A stretch of DNA of 64,000 nt, taken from assembly GCF_002775205.1 (NCBI RefSeq), contig NC_036462.1, forward strand, positions 29,267,084 to 29,331,083, read 5' to 3'. Shown here in pieces: positions 14,201 through 25,040 of the stretch (position 1 is its first letter; each line of letters opens with the position of its first letter). The notes beneath the pieces were generated by a model. The model was not told the DNA's origin, made no database searches, and saw only the letters and a list, made by a program, of their open reading frames with translations. The stretch is from Xiphophorus maculatus (taxonomy: Eukaryota; Chordata; Actinopteri; Cyprinodontiformes; Poeciliidae). The position numbers and the translations under genes were made by a program.

Positions 14201-16187
14201 TAGTTCCTAAATTCTGTACTCAATTAGACAAAACTACATTTTAAAACACATGCTCAGTATGTGTAGAATAGTATTCAGACCATGCTGAGTCCTAGTTAAT
14301 TACTCAGTCATCTTATTTCATGAAAAAAAAAAAACTTTTTAAAAGAGTTGCAGCTTTTTAAAAATGTGTCCCACATTTTTAAATATGTGGGACCTTTTTA
14401 ATGTCTTGTGTATTTTCTTTCTTTTTGTTTTATGGTTGACCTTAATTTTGTATTTCCAAGACCAAGTTTGTCCTTCATCTTGACCACAAGTCTCTGCCAG
14501 AAGAGAGATCGTATCTCAAAAAAAGACATTCTGGGCTAAAATAATGGCAAAGCTCAGGGATTGTTTGTTTTGCTGACCTGACTTCTAAAGACATAGGATA
14601 TTCCCACTGTTGTGTTGTAAATAATGCAATAAGAAGTAAAAATATACAAGTTAAATCCATAAAATGGTGATCCTATAATGGAAGAAAATTGACTAAAGCT
14701 TCAGCAGGATAAAAGCCATTTTAGACTGGTTTCTACAATGAACTGAATGCTGACTTTTTATAAAAGAAAAGTAGAAGCCTCCTCTTACAAACAGTCTTTG
14801 TAACTACCACCTTTATAGAATTCGGTCATTGTGATGGCTTAGGAAAAGGGAGTTTTTTAAGGATACGACACTGAGATTCAATTAAGAATGTTTTGTTTCT
14901 ACAAAGAGTTAAATTGCTGCTTTGAAACTTTGTAGTGCATTGACTTAAAGCTCTTTTTTTACATGCTAAATGGTACAAATGGAGACACTTAGCAATAAAA
15001 TTAGCCATGCAACCATCAGTGTGTAGCTGACATTTATGCTGTAGTCACTTTACGACAAATAGCACTCCCGTCCTCTCAAAAACAACTCCTATTTACTTTT
15101 GCGAGTTGCAGTTTTGAGAATTTCTGTTTTGAACAAAAACACCCAGAGTATTTATAATAATACTTTATTATAATTTATTTTTTTTTCCCCCCCTGTGAAG
15201 GCAATATTTTCAAGAAAGTCAATTGCTTAAGTTTTTGTTTAACCAAAACAAGCACATTTAGTTTCAAATTAACCAAATAGTCTTAATTTCAGGAATTTTA
15301 CTAAAATATGGAATATTTAAAACGATACAAGATGAACGTCTCCTTTATTCAAGCCAGGATATTATTTATTGTTTTCTTCTATTAGTTAAATATATTCTAC
15401 AGTAACGATTGTGGGTTTGAGTTTAATAAAAAAGGTCTATCACGTTCATTGAAAGTTTTATGGCGACATCCCAGTTATTTTGTTAAATAGACATTTTTGT
15501 TGTGATTTTTTGGGTCATAACCTTTCACTGGTTTAAATGTAAATTGAGGGGCTTACATTTAATTTCAGCCATAAAAGGCTGCGATTGCCTTTATTTTTAG
15601 CCTGCAAACATGAAGTTACACTACTGTTAATTCAGATGTAGTAGTTTCTTTTAAGACACGGCTACTTAGACATTTTCTCACATGCATAAAGAAACGCACT
15701 ATATCTGTGCTGCAGTGAGAAAACAATAAGTAGTGAGTATGTTTGGGCCTAAACTTAACTGCTGACTCCTATTGTTTTTGTGCACAGATGTAAAGGTGAA
15801 ACTAAGCACGTTAACAACCGTGTTTCATATTGAATAGCCAGTTGTTTACGTTGTTGTTTATGTGCATGAGCTACAGTAAGTTCTGACTGGACCAAACGCG
15901 TAAAGTGTTTTGAGCCACTGTGTCTTATGTTCAAACCCCTAGAACCAAAATACACCTTTGGCCCTACAGCGAAAAAAAGAAAAACAACACTCACCTTCTC
16001 TGCACAAACGCATGGCTTCTCGATTTTTCCCTAAGTCTTTGAAACTTTCCTCCGATTCAGCACCTGAAAACAAGGCGATCCGACACAGGCACGGATAAAT
16101 AGTTGCACTTGCTTGTCTGACCGTGCTGCTGCTACCAGTAGCGTTTCTTCATATCCAGCCTAAAAACTGCATGCAATCGGCCGAATC

Positions 16188-16218
<31 letters not shown>

Positions 16219-16490
16219 ACGGGACTGGCAACAGTCGCGCTTCCCTTCGCTTCATCCCGCACATTCGGGACGCCGAGGAACTCACCGTCGTGTCCGTGGA
16301 GTTTGGCGGCGTCGACCCAGCTGCTCCAAGGCTGTCCCAGCATTATTTCAGGACTAGGCAGCGATCTCCGCTCCGCAACAGTCGCCATTGCTGTGGAGCC
16401 TTCTCCCCGCTGGATCTGCTGCTGCTTCAGCTGCTGCCTGGCCGCTCGGCGCTGCTCCCCCCTGACGTCATCTTCGGCCCTTTCCGACAT
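153..16490 (-). CDS. atxn7: ataxin-7, 5' coding part (5 coding exons; 3' part beyond left edge)
   Basis: Ataxin-7 is a nuclear subunit of the SAGA coactivator that anchors the histone H2B deubiquitinase module. Coding exons, in transcript order, are 16490-16286, 16063-15995, 6119-6015, 1905-1620 and 493-153. All have AG acceptors and GT donors and the phases join without a break (335 codons plus one base). The protein starts [18 protein letters not shown], like mammalian ataxin-7. Residues 92-130 form the N-terminal Sgf73-type zinc finger with C110, C113, H125 and H130. Residues beyond 130 are a serine-rich linker with PSPE, GLNCP and NGKGLPA blocks typical of the family. The SCA7 domain is not in the window; the last exon ends in the sequence that precedes it. 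The glutamine stretch is short and interrupted. The head-to-head neighbour is thoc7, as in human. Identity is secure; exon ends were read by eye. Confidence 0.93.
494..1619. other. atxn7 intron with palindromic repeat
   Basis: An AT-rich intron between the fourth and fifth coding exons. Apart from the palindromic element at 1404-1539 I see no coding or RNA feature. Confidence 0.6.
1404..1539. mobile_element. palindromic MITE-like element
   Basis: The ends TACAGTACAGACCAAAAG and CTTTTGGTCTGTACTGTA are exact inverted complements. Inside, GTTTGGACACAC and GTGTGTCCAAAC recur, so the element consists of two adjacent hairpins. A similar palindrome is common in fish genomes. No coding capacity. Confidence 0.65.
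1620..1905 (-). CDS. atxn7: atxn7 fourth coding exon, serine-rich linker
   Basis: It begins by completing ERRH of the zinc finger, then reads [21 protein letters not shown] serine-rich tract ([15 protein letters not shown]) and [11 protein letters not shown] follow, matching the SKLLKSPKEKLQ region of mammalian ataxin-7. The acceptor is ATTGCAG and the donor GTAAGT after 1620. The exon is much more GC-rich than the surrounding introns. Confidence 0.88.
1960..2720. repeat. ACTCAAGTA-rich interspersed repeat interrupted by a SINE
   Basis: Both flanks (1980-2115 and 2570-2705) carry many copies of the ACTCAAGTA/TACTTGAGT motif, often with GTAAAAGTA. This is a pattern of a common teleost repeat. 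A SINE at 2320-2502 splits it, so the outer repeat is older. Family not assigned and ends approximate. Confidence 0.45.
2320..2502 (+). mobile_element. tRNA-derived SINE
   Basis: An A-box-like segment (TGGTGGCGCAGGGG, about 2330) and a clear B box (GGTTCGATTCC, 2394-2404) show a pol III tRNA-type head. A body and an A-rich tail follow. CTGCAGGT flanks it on both sides (2308-2315 and 2503-2510), a likely target-site duplication. Confidence 0.7.
4823..4851. repeat. perfect 14-bp inverted repeat
   Basis: TGATTGAGACTGAA and TTCAGTCTCAATCA are exact complements separated by one base. It lies in an atxn7 intron. The loop is too short for a typical terminator or microRNA precursor. Confidence 0.6.
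6015..6119 (-). CDS. atxn7: atxn7 third coding exon, zinc-finger exon
   Basis: The exon encodes [22 protein letters not shown] and [11 protein letters not shown], the core of the ataxin-7 N-terminal zinc finger that contacts the deubiquitinase module. The two cysteines and first histidine are here; the last histidine (in ERRH) is supplied by the next exon, so an intron splits the finger. The acceptor is CTTACAG and the donor GTAAGT. Confidence 0.92.
7445..8622. mobile_element. hAT-like non-autonomous transposon (about 1.2 kb)
   Basis: The left end reads AGGGCTGCTGTAAACGA followed by repeated TAATCGAGTAATC. The right end, on the minus strand, reads TTAGTGCTGAAACGATTCC with repeated TCGAGG. 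Such paired, imperfect termini resemble fish hAT elements. The centre (7840-8350) is CpG- and GC-rich and looks like the promoter/leader of an autonomous parent; no transposase ORF remains. Class by terminal resemblance only. Confidence 0.5.
10487..10700 (+). mobile_element. SINE-like interspersed repeat
   Basis: It begins GTGGCTCAGAGGGTAAGTGG and ends with AAAGCACTTTAAGTGG, GTGCTATACAAG and TTATTTACCATTTAC. Head and tail are those of a widespread teleost short repeat. The B-box region is decayed. Confidence 0.55.
11212..11244. repeat. CA dinucleotide microsatellite
   Basis: About 16 uninterrupted CA units, followed by GCAGACAGACAG. Confidence 0.9.
11927..12594. mobile_element. hAT-like non-autonomous element
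   Basis: The left end TAGAGCTTCACAATAT and the right end read on the minus strand, TAGGGTTGCGCAATAT, form imperfect inverted termini of a type seen in fish hAT elements. The interior is AT-rich without an ORF. I could not define a clean 8-bp target duplication. Confidence 0.45.
15995..16063 (-). CDS. atxn7: atxn7 second coding exon (69 bp)
   Basis: This short exon encodes [20 protein letters not shown] and ends RE plus one base. The FKDLGKNRE block matches the ataxin-7 family just before the zinc finger. The acceptor is TTTTCAG and the donor GTGAGT. It enters with two bases completing a glycine codon and leaves one base that completes the aspartate of the next exon. Confidence 0.9.
16189..16216. 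repeat. poly(A) run in the 221-bp atxn7 intron
   Basis: About 28 consecutive A on the plus strand (poly-U in the transcript) between the first two coding exons, less than 130 bp upstream of the acceptor of the 69-bp exon. Confidence 0.85.
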
Positions 16491-16498
16491 TCTTTCCG
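16286..16498 (-). CDS. atxn7: atxn7 first coding exon with start codon
   Basis: The ATG is at 16490-16488, followed by [18 protein letters not shown] and [19 protein letters not shown], close to the mammalian N-terminus. Eight bases upstream of the ATG is a strong acceptor (pyrimidine tract then TTGTAG at 16504-16499), so this looks like an internal exon whose 5' UTR lies farther upstream. The donor is GTGAGT after 16286. The region that holds the polyglutamine tract in human reads QQLKQQQIQ, so the longest pure Q run is three. The local sequence is CpG-rich. Confidence 0.9.
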
Positions 16499-16869
16499 CT
16501 ACAATGTAACAACAGAGAGAGTCAGCTACGGGCGAGCTCGGGATAGGACGGCTTTCTTACCTACTGAATATTTAAAACGGCCGGCACCGTGTGTTATTTT
16601 TGCGCCGACGACTCTCTCGAATGAAATAAAAATAATTGAATTAACCAACCAACCTGTGCGCGCTACTTCCTCTGTACTGAACAGATCCAAGTTTTACTGG
16701 CAGTTCAGCTGGAGGTCTCTGGGTCGCAATCTAGTTAACGCTGAAGCTTGTCACCTGACTCGTATGTGTTCATAAGCTTTGTTTCTTCCACTACGCAGAA
16801 CACATATTGAAACGACAACTTGGCTATAGCATTTTGCATTAAATTAAAAACAATATGAATATTGTTCCA

Positions 16870-17530
16870 GGGCCACTTTATTAGGTACATCTTGCTGGTT
16901 CTATCAGACACGAACCAGGACACGGTGTCAGAAACACTTCTGTGGTCAGCAACAACAATGAGGTAGACTGTGATGTTGAAACAATGCTCAGTTGGTACTA
17001 ATGGGCCAAAGAAAATATTTCTCACACCATTACACTACCACCGGCAGTGCTGAACGATGAAACGCGGCAGGATACTCATGGGTTCGTGCATCAGCTTCCA
17101 ACCCCGCCATCTGAATGTCACAGAGGAAATCAAGACTCGTTGGACCTGGCAACCTTTTTCCAATCTGTTATTGTCCAATTCTGCTGAGTCTGTGTAAATA
17201 TACGCCTCAGTTTCCCGTTATTAGCTGATAAGAGTGGCATCCTGTCTGTGTTTCTGCTGCTGTAGCCCACCTGTGTAAAGGTTTGATATGTGGGTTCAGA
17301 TATCGCCATCGACATACTTGGTTGTAACACCTGATTATTTGTGCTGACGGAATGATGGAATTTCCATCATCGTAAAACAATCTGTCCATTCTCCTCAGAA
17401 AAAGACACATTTGTCCACACAGGTGAACCTTACTGGATGTTTTCGAACCATTTTCTGCGTAGTAGAGAGAAGGTTGTGTGTGAAAACCCAAGACCAGCCC
17501 ACAAGTCACCAACACCCAAACCAGTGTGTT
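16870..17530 (-). pseudogene. degenerate Tc1/mariner-like transposase
   Basis: The left end GGCCACTTTATTAGGTACAT is the terminus of a widespread fish Tc1-like element. Minus-strand frames hold pieces of its DDE transposase: NWTITDWKKVARSNES (second catalytic-region block) and LVPTEHCFNITVYLIVVADH. Blocks lie in different frames, with stops and deletions, and the helix-turn-helix end is only partly left. Non-functional. Confidence 0.7.
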
Positions 17531-18960
17531 TATGTAAGCAATACCTTTGAATAAATACTAATAACACAATGTTTTTCAGTCATTAAATATTTATGTTGAG
17601 TGAAATGAAAATTATTTTTCACATTCATTTTTTTTGCCAATATCCTTTTTAAACAAACATTTAAAAACAAAAAGCAAATCTGAAAAGTGTGACATCCACA
17701 TAGTGCTGTTCGTTCACTATCGTTCTCAAACATATATTTGAAGTCTATAAAGAAAAGCTCTCCTGAAGTAAACTTAAGATAATTATTGACATCGAGTTTT
17801 AATTTTGGGGTATCAAACTAACGACGACTCAAGTTTTTATTTGTAAAAATGTTATGGAAATTATGTTTTTATTCAACTTTGCAATTATGTACCACTAAAG
17901 TCCAAGTGAGGTACATTTTGTTTGTTTTGAAAAAAATATATATTATATATCAAGGGATATGAATAGTGAATAATTTCCACAACCTTTCCTTGTGGAAATA
18001 AGAGTGGAAAGCGAACAGACAAGACACTGTCGGTAGAACAGTAACATGCATTACGATATTGTCTGACTGGGTACCATGGTAAATGACACCTTTTCAAAGC
18101 AAGTATTAGAACTATACACAAAAGAAGAGATGACATAAGAAACCAATAACAACTGGGTAACTCTTACTTCTCTGTTTTTACAATGCACTATTGGATTCAG
18201 AATCTCAATGCATATACCATTCATGTGCACAAACTGGAAATGCATGGCTTGCGTTGTGCAATCTATGTCCACAGATTGGAAAACAGTTTCTTCCTGCTAA
18301 GAACAAGGAAGTGGGCCAGTGTGTGCAGGGCCTCAGGGCAGCAAGTGGGACACTGATGTTTAGCCCAAAGGTGAGGATTCTCTTAAACCGTGCTGACTGC
18401 TGAGTTGTCAAAGTAAGATGATGTAAAAAAAATAATAAGGAAAAAAATAGCTCAATGTTACTCCTTGGGCTTTCAGAAAATCCCTCTATTATATAACCAT
18501 TATTACCAAAACAAGGTTAATTTTACTTTCACTTTCTAAATGAGTACTCCTGCTCCAGCAGCAAAAGAAAAACAAGACTTTTTAAAAAAATGAATATTGT
18601 ACCTTGGAGAAAATAACACACTGGTAATAAATGCCTTCTATTTTTCAGCTCTATTGTGTACACTATTCCCTTTAAGTCTTAAGGAACAACACGCTGTTAG
18701 TATGACAAGGCAATGTGATTTCTTGATGTATAAAATGAAAGGCATATTGGAATGTCCTCTTAATTGTCTTCACCTGCCTGTGCACTTTTAAATTAAAAAC
18801 TACACCAAATTGGAATCAACAACTTCAAGTTAGAGATATTTTTTGAGTTGGTATCGGATAACGACTAACCGCTCATTTTCTTCAATCTAATTTTAGCTGT
18901 TACAACCACAACTCTGAAATATGGATTTCTTATCCTCAACCGTTGAAAATAATTTGCAAA

Positions 18961-19010
18961 CTCTAAAAACAAATATTTTTAGAGTTTCTAAATGAACTGC
19001 ATTTAGAAAC
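18961..19010. repeat. two adjacent short hairpins
   Basis: CTCTAAAAA pairs with TTTTTAGAG, and immediately after it GTTTCTAAATG pairs with CATTTAGAAAC across a 5-base loop. They may be terminal structure of the Tc1-like remnant that follows. Confidence 0.5.
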
Positions 19011-19119
19011 CACAAATATAATAATACAGTTTTCAAATGAAGATTTCATTTCGTAAGAGAAAAAAGGGCATCAAAACCAACATTTCCTTGTGTGAAAATA
19101 TAAGTGAGACTGATATTTA

Positions 19120-19445
19120 TCAATGTGGAAATGGTTGCAAAGTCATTTTTATAGCTCTAAAGTGTGAGGCTCCAACAAACCACAGTGAGAGTTGTTTTTC
19201 ACAAATGGAAAAAGACAAGCCTGGATCAGTTATGAACCTTCTCAGGAGTGGCTGGCCTACCAAAATTACTCCAAGAGAGAACCAGCATCTCATCCAGGAC
19301 GTGTCTAAAGAACCCAGAACAACATCTAAAGCACCACGGGCACCACTTGCCTCAGTTAAGTTCAAAGTTCATAATTGAACAACAAAAAGACTGGGCAAAA
19401 AATGATACATATGGGGCCAAGACCACTGCTGACTATAATTGACAA
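19120..19445 (+). pseudogene. Tc1-like transposase fragment (N-terminal part)
   Basis: Plus-strand frames contain RSGWPTKITPRENQHLIQDV followed by EPRTTSK, the characteristic link between the two helix-turn-helix domains of a Tc1-family transposase. A degraded SGNGYKVIS-like block lies upstream. The catalytic DDE part is missing. It is a different lineage from the remnants at 16870 and 34289. Confidence 0.7.
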
Positions 19446-22400
19446 GACTTTTGGGGAGGGAAAAAACTGTGTTGGAACAACATTAATGTTTTTGAAATGT
19501 GTGCGTCCCATTACATCAGATGTAAAACTACTACAGCATCTCAGAGAAAGAAGCTCACAGTCAGTGGCGCTAAAAGTGGGAATGCATTACATATGGGTGC
19601 TGCACTAGAGAGGGTGCCAAAACAAAATTATTTCTAAGTGATTTCTCCATTTAACAGCTTTTTGTGCATGTGTAAATGATGTGATCAATAACAGAGACAC
19701 AGACCGATTAGCCGCCCCTCCGCTCCTTCACCTTCACGCATTCAAGTGCGCGTCCCTTCGAGTGCGGGGGGTACGCTTTTTTATGTTTTTAATTCTTTTT
19801 AATTGCGTTGTCATCTGATGACAGGGAGCTAAACATGGAAAGAAAGAAAAGAAAAAGAAGGGAGAATGATAGAAATGTAAAGATGAAAAAGAGCTTTTGC
19901 AAGTGTTTGAAAGATAGTCGGTAAGTTATGTCGGTCTATGAAGAGGAAGCTAGAATTCAGGTAAGTTACCAGTAAAATGACAGGACACTGTGGTCCTGCA
20001 ATTGTGCGCTGTAGTTACAATATAGCAGATTATGCTAAGGAAAATAAAGGAACTTGTTTGTGGTTATTTTGTTGTTCTGACCGTAGCCAACAGTAGCACC
20101 TATAATGTGCCAGCGTACACCTCGGAAAGTATAGTTTCAGTCAAACATGGAGGTGGCATTGAGATAATTTGGGGTAATGTTGTAGCTTTAGGACCTAGAC
20201 AACTCGGTATCATTGACGGGTGAATTCAACTCTCCTTTCTATCATCTAATGATAGGAAATGTGGTACTGTGCATTAAATATTTTATCAGCAGAAGGTCAC
20301 TTAAGAGTTGTTTTGTTTCAATCTGCCTTTGAATATAACCTGCCATATTTTATAAGAGTGGATTGGTCCAGACAGGGATCATAACAAAAATAAATGTGAA
20401 CATAGCACAATGTCTACTGTTTTCAGACAAAAAAAACATATAAATAAATGAGATATGATGGAACATTTGACAATTTTTAAGATTATGTATTTTCCCTATG
20501 TATGATTAACTAAATTTAAAAATAAACTGCATACAATACGCTTTACATCATGAATACAAAATGGAAGTAAAAAGGTATGAAATGGCAATGCGCAGGACGT
20601 ACGATTTAGGGGTAAGAATTGTAAAATGGGGAAACTGACCTGTTATTCACACATGACGCAAAAAAGTAGCAGTTCTTGTAAACATCATCTTGCTGATTAA
20701 GACCAAACAAAACCTTATTATTTCATTACAGCCGCACAAAACCCCCCCCCCAAAAAACAATCACAATCCAAAGCTTGGTTTGGCTTGAATTGCAACTATT
20801 CTTTAGATTTTTTTTTAAAACCACAAATTACTTTTCAAACTCCATTTCACCTGTATGAACTAAGTTCTTAACAAAGCTTAAGGGAATATATGTAACCCAG
20901 CTGGGGCTGAAATGATACAGAGATTACTCATAACATCATTGGTGGGGTTTGCAGTTATTACTCATCAGTCGGTCTTACCCTGCATCGGATTTACATATCT
21001 CCGTCTTACTCATCGCCACCTCATCTTCTCCTGAGCTCAGAAAATGGTTAAACTTGAAGTTGTACACCAGGAACTACAACGTTGAGAGACAGAATGCTAA
21101 GAACAACAAGAAGCTAGGAAGCAATCCCACAACCACTTTTACAAATGAAAACAAAACTGAAGTACATCTCTTTATTTTACAGCAGCTATGCATCAGCTTT
21201 ATTATCAGTAGTGCAACTTTGAGTAAGCAAAAATGGCTGATATTTTTTTTAAAACAAGCACTTAAAATGTCCCTAATCCACTAATTACATCTCAATAATA
21301 CTGAAAAAGATTTTTAAAAAATCAAAGTTTACTAAAAAAGCATTGCACAGCGCTTGCCATCCTGTCCCTGCAGCAGCCTGTTAACCAACCTGAGCAAATC
21401 AAGAAAGTAGAAAACTGTCCTGTGGTCTGACAACTGAAACTGTGAAAGTGTTTATGGAAATTATGGACTACACTTATTCCAGGCTGAAGGTAACAGTCGC
21501 CATTTTACTTTGAAATTGAACATGTATTTTGGAAAGAAAACTAAACTGGGCAGTTTACGTTTTCACAAAGAGAGAAATCTTAAAGGTGTGGCATGCATTT
21601 CCAAAGGTCTTCAAAAGTTGCCTAACTGGTGAAGTAGCGCTCAGCGATGCATAAATTAATCTCAGTATAAATCCAGTTGTCCTGCGAAGGCCTCAGAGGT
21701 TTGCTAGAGAACATTAATGAACCAACAGGATCATAAAGAAAAACAAACCCAGCAGACAGGTCAGGGAGAAAGTTGCAAAAAGGTTTGAAGAAGAGTTAGG
21801 TTCACAACACGTTTTTGCTTTAGTAGCAAATAAAAAGCAAACTATATTTTATTCAATTTTTGTTTGTGAGATAAAAATGATGTGCTACATTTTGCTGGTC
21901 TATCACATAAAACACCAATAAGCTATTTTATGAGTTTGTGGCTTCAACGTCACATGTTCAGAGAAAGGACCACAGACGCCATGCATTGCGAAACTGTTGC
22001 CTAAACACTACTAAAAAGCTAAATGAACAAAGAACTTAAAAACAATATACAAATGATGTTTTATTAGTGACATTTTTGGTTGTGCATTTGTATTTCAGAA
22101 AAGCCTGAAGTATGTGAAGAAACATGAAACAGGATTGCTTCACAACTGACTTACCAAACCTCAATACACATAACCTTTTAAGTGTGGCAATTGTAAAACG
22201 TATGGAAGAACTACAGTTACCTGCTACATTAAGAAGCTGTGAGATCTTACCTTGATGGAACAAGAAACAAGGAGTTTATTTTTAATTTGATCAGCCAATC
22301 CTCATCAGCTTTAGTGTTTGCAGGCTGGCACACCAGAGAGGATATCTGGAGAAAAACAAAACAGTACATACCGACACAGACAATTATGCAGGGTAAATTA

Positions 22401-24854
22401 GGCTGAAGTGGGTCAAATCGCCACTGTGCCAAGTCACATCTTCATTTTACAAATAAAAAGAAGGAACTTTAGATATAAAATGTTCCTATAAGCTGGCGAC
22501 TTGAACTCTTGTCCTTGTTGGCATCTGTTTTTTGTGATTTACAGTCTTTGCTGGAACAAATCTGATTAAAATGACTGGGCCATTAACAGGTTTCTTCACA
22601 ACTTGAAAACCTGCTGAGGAGTAATTTCAATCATTTGAAAAAGGAGTTTGCTCTCCAATTTCATTTAATTAGCATTTGGATAAATGCCCTTTGCGTTGGC
22701 CTTAAAGTGAAAAACATGAGCCACACTTACTTTTAGAAATTCAACAGGCTCAGCTGCAGGCTTTTTGGTCTGATATTTTGAAATCTAATCTTGAGAATTC
22801 ATGTTTTCTTCTTGTTTTATATTGCTAGACACTATATGTAGCCACTGGTAAATTTACTTGGACGTCAGTGTCTATGTTGATAAAAGTTTATCAATTAAAT
22901 AAATGACGTTTGAATCCCATATTTACATTTTGCACAACTTCTTTTCCAAACATTTATGCCCTTTTAAAGCATTTCTTATTATTTCTTTTCCTGTGAATTC
23001 ATTATCAAAGAAAGGTCACTTGAGTCAATAAACCTTAAAAATAAATTATTATTCCTGTGTACATTGCATTTTACTTACAAATAGATCACCGGAGTGATCA
23101 GAGATCCAGACGTATTATCACACCATCACCGCCTCTTAAGCTATTTTAGATCTTTTAGACTATTTTCTGTTGCCTGACAGGTTCTGTTTCAAGAAATGTC
23201 TGGATTCTAATGGCTTGTCTGTAATGAGGCCTGAGTGTAGCTCATAAACTTGAAGAAAAGAATATGTATGACTGCTGATTCATAATATAAAATTAAAGCA
23301 ATTAGTTTTTCACATAGGACCAATAAGGTCTAGCTGACTTTCCCCCCCTAATCAATGGAATCATGATTCAGAAAGCTGTTTTTACTGTTTACTCTGGCTA
23401 TACCTTTCGGAGATCAGTTGAAGAACTTAAATATAACAAAAAAAAAGAAATTTATAGCTTCATCTATGCATTACAAGTCCTTGAATCCGTGTCTGTTTGT
23501 GCTATGAATTCACAAATGTTGAATAACAGAATGTCAACAATGACATGCTGAAAAGGATGACATCTATATTTTAAGTGTTTGCTTTAAAAGTATTAAAATA
23601 TATGAGTCTGGTCATCCTCAAAAGTATCTCCGATTACATAAAAGGCCTTTGACCCACGATGCAGTTGTCAAAGATGTTTCTGCTTTTAGTGACCAATATG
23701 CCGAAGCTCACAGAGAGTGATGGGAACATGATGATGTTGGAAAAGAAAGAGAAGCATGAGGTGATGTTGGGATTATCTGTTTTTATAATATAGTGCTGTC
23801 CAACATAAACAGAATTTAAATACAAATGTCCAGTGTGACAAACTTCCTCAAAGCAATGTATGTCAGTCATAGATAATAAAGAAAGGACTACCCTTTATCA
23901 GTAATGTAAAAACTAATTAAAAACAATGAAACAAGTCATTGTTTCAAATGTAAGCCGTAGTATGTGACGTACATACGGTAGTGCGTGATTTATGTAGAAA
24001 TAGTCAAATTTGATCTTCAGTTTCTACACTCCAGAGCGTATGTTGTTGTATGATGTACTTTAAGTATGTGTGCTGGGAAAAAAAACTAAAAAACTTTTTT
24101 TCTACTAGAATATAAACGGTCGTTTAAATCTGCAAACATGAGTAATTATGGCTGAAAGTTAAAACATTTTTTTGTGGTTAATAATGGCAACATAAGCTAG
24201 TTCCTAACATTTTGAACATATTATGATCAATATGTCACAATAAATCAGGTAAACTCACTTGAGGCAGCCTGTGAAAGGGATGAGCATTAACATTTACAAT
24301 GAAATCAAATCTCTCATCACAGTAAATTTATTTATTTGCATACTTTGCATGTGAATTTATTCACATATTTTCACGTTAGACTGGTATTTAAACTCTATAT
24401 CTACGGCGCATCGAAAATAAACTAAACTTTTATAAGGGTTACATACAGAAATGTCTCCATTGGCAACAAGCAGGTGCAAATGGGGTAGCTAGCGGGTAGC
24501 AGCTAGAGGACACAAACAAGAGGCAGCATTTTTAGCTAACGTTGCTCCTGTACTTTTTTTTACTACATTTGTAACAACACAAACTATACTATCTAGATGA
24601 ATTCTCTTTAAACCCCAATAACAACTAACAACCAACATCTGGTGGAGTTATAATCGTCAAAAAGGATGTTTGTTTGCGTAGTCCTGTACTATAAATGAGC
24701 TCCATTCAGAGTGCCACTGGGGCTGGTACTCCACAGCAGCGGCGGCTAACTGTTACATTAGCCTGAAGCCAGCCACGGCCAGCGTTAGCGAGGAAGCTGC
24801 CAGAAGCCTGACAGCACAGCGGCGGTCACGGAACGACGACAGCCGGGAACTTAC

Positions 24855-25027
24855 CGGGGCCCTGGGTACTGGAGCTCTAAATGTGTCCCCAGGTCGGTGA
24901 ACAGCAACTGGATGCACGGGGTGAATGACAAAGAGGACGGTGGGAGAGAAACGAATGCAGTGCTCAGCTTCTAAGGAGGTCTTCTCCTGGTGCTTCCATG
25001 TCTGTTTACCAGATTGCATTCTGGGAC
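24855..25027 (-). other. atxn7: probable non-coding first exon of atxn7
   Basis: A GC-rich block on the minus strand ends in a consensus donor (CCCCG then GTAAGT at 24854-24849). It lies upstream of the atxn7 coding start, whose exon has its own acceptor, and about 2.2 kb from divergent thoc7. Mammalian ATXN7 also has 5' non-coding exons. The upper boundary (transcription start) is a guess. A transcript starting above 25019 would carry an upstream ATG there, opening a frame out of phase with atxn7. Confidence 0.5.
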
Positions 25028-25040
25028 AGGGACGTCACTG
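25015..25040 (-). promoter_or_regulatory. ZNF143-like and CRE-like sites at putative atxn7 promoter
   Basis: The minus strand reads CCCAGAATGCA (25025-25015), the core of the ZNF143/STAF site found in many housekeeping promoters. A near-CRE (GTGACGTC, 25038-25031) lies next to it. Both sit at the edge of the GC-rich block carrying the putative first exon. The match is by motif only. Confidence 0.4.

Larger units (their letters stand above)
6120..15994. other. atxn7 intron (9.9 kb)
   Basis: A large intron holding a hAT-like block (7445-8622), a SINE-like repeat (10487-10700), a CA microsatellite (11212-11244) and a second hAT-like element (11927-12594). I see no exon or RNA gene in the rest. 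Confidence 0.6.
16499..24854. other. presumed first intron of atxn7 (8.4 kb)
   Basis: It spans from the acceptor before the coding start to the donor of the probable non-coding exon. It contains a decayed Tc1-like transposon (16870-17530), tandem hairpins (18961-19010) and a second, distinct Tc1-like remnant (19120-19445). The 16500-16620 stretch is CpG-rich and includes another possible donor (CAGTAG then GTAAGA), so an alternative leader exon could exist there. Confidence 0.45.

Noticed and set aside
16123-16775. Plus-strand ORFs over the atxn7 start
   Set aside because: Opposite-strand shadows of the first coding exon and its GC-rich flank; no splice or domain support.
24753-25019. 88-residue minus-strand ORF as a protein gene
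   Set aside because: It reads through a consensus splice donor at 24854 and has no recognisable domain; better seen as leader exon with an upstream frame.
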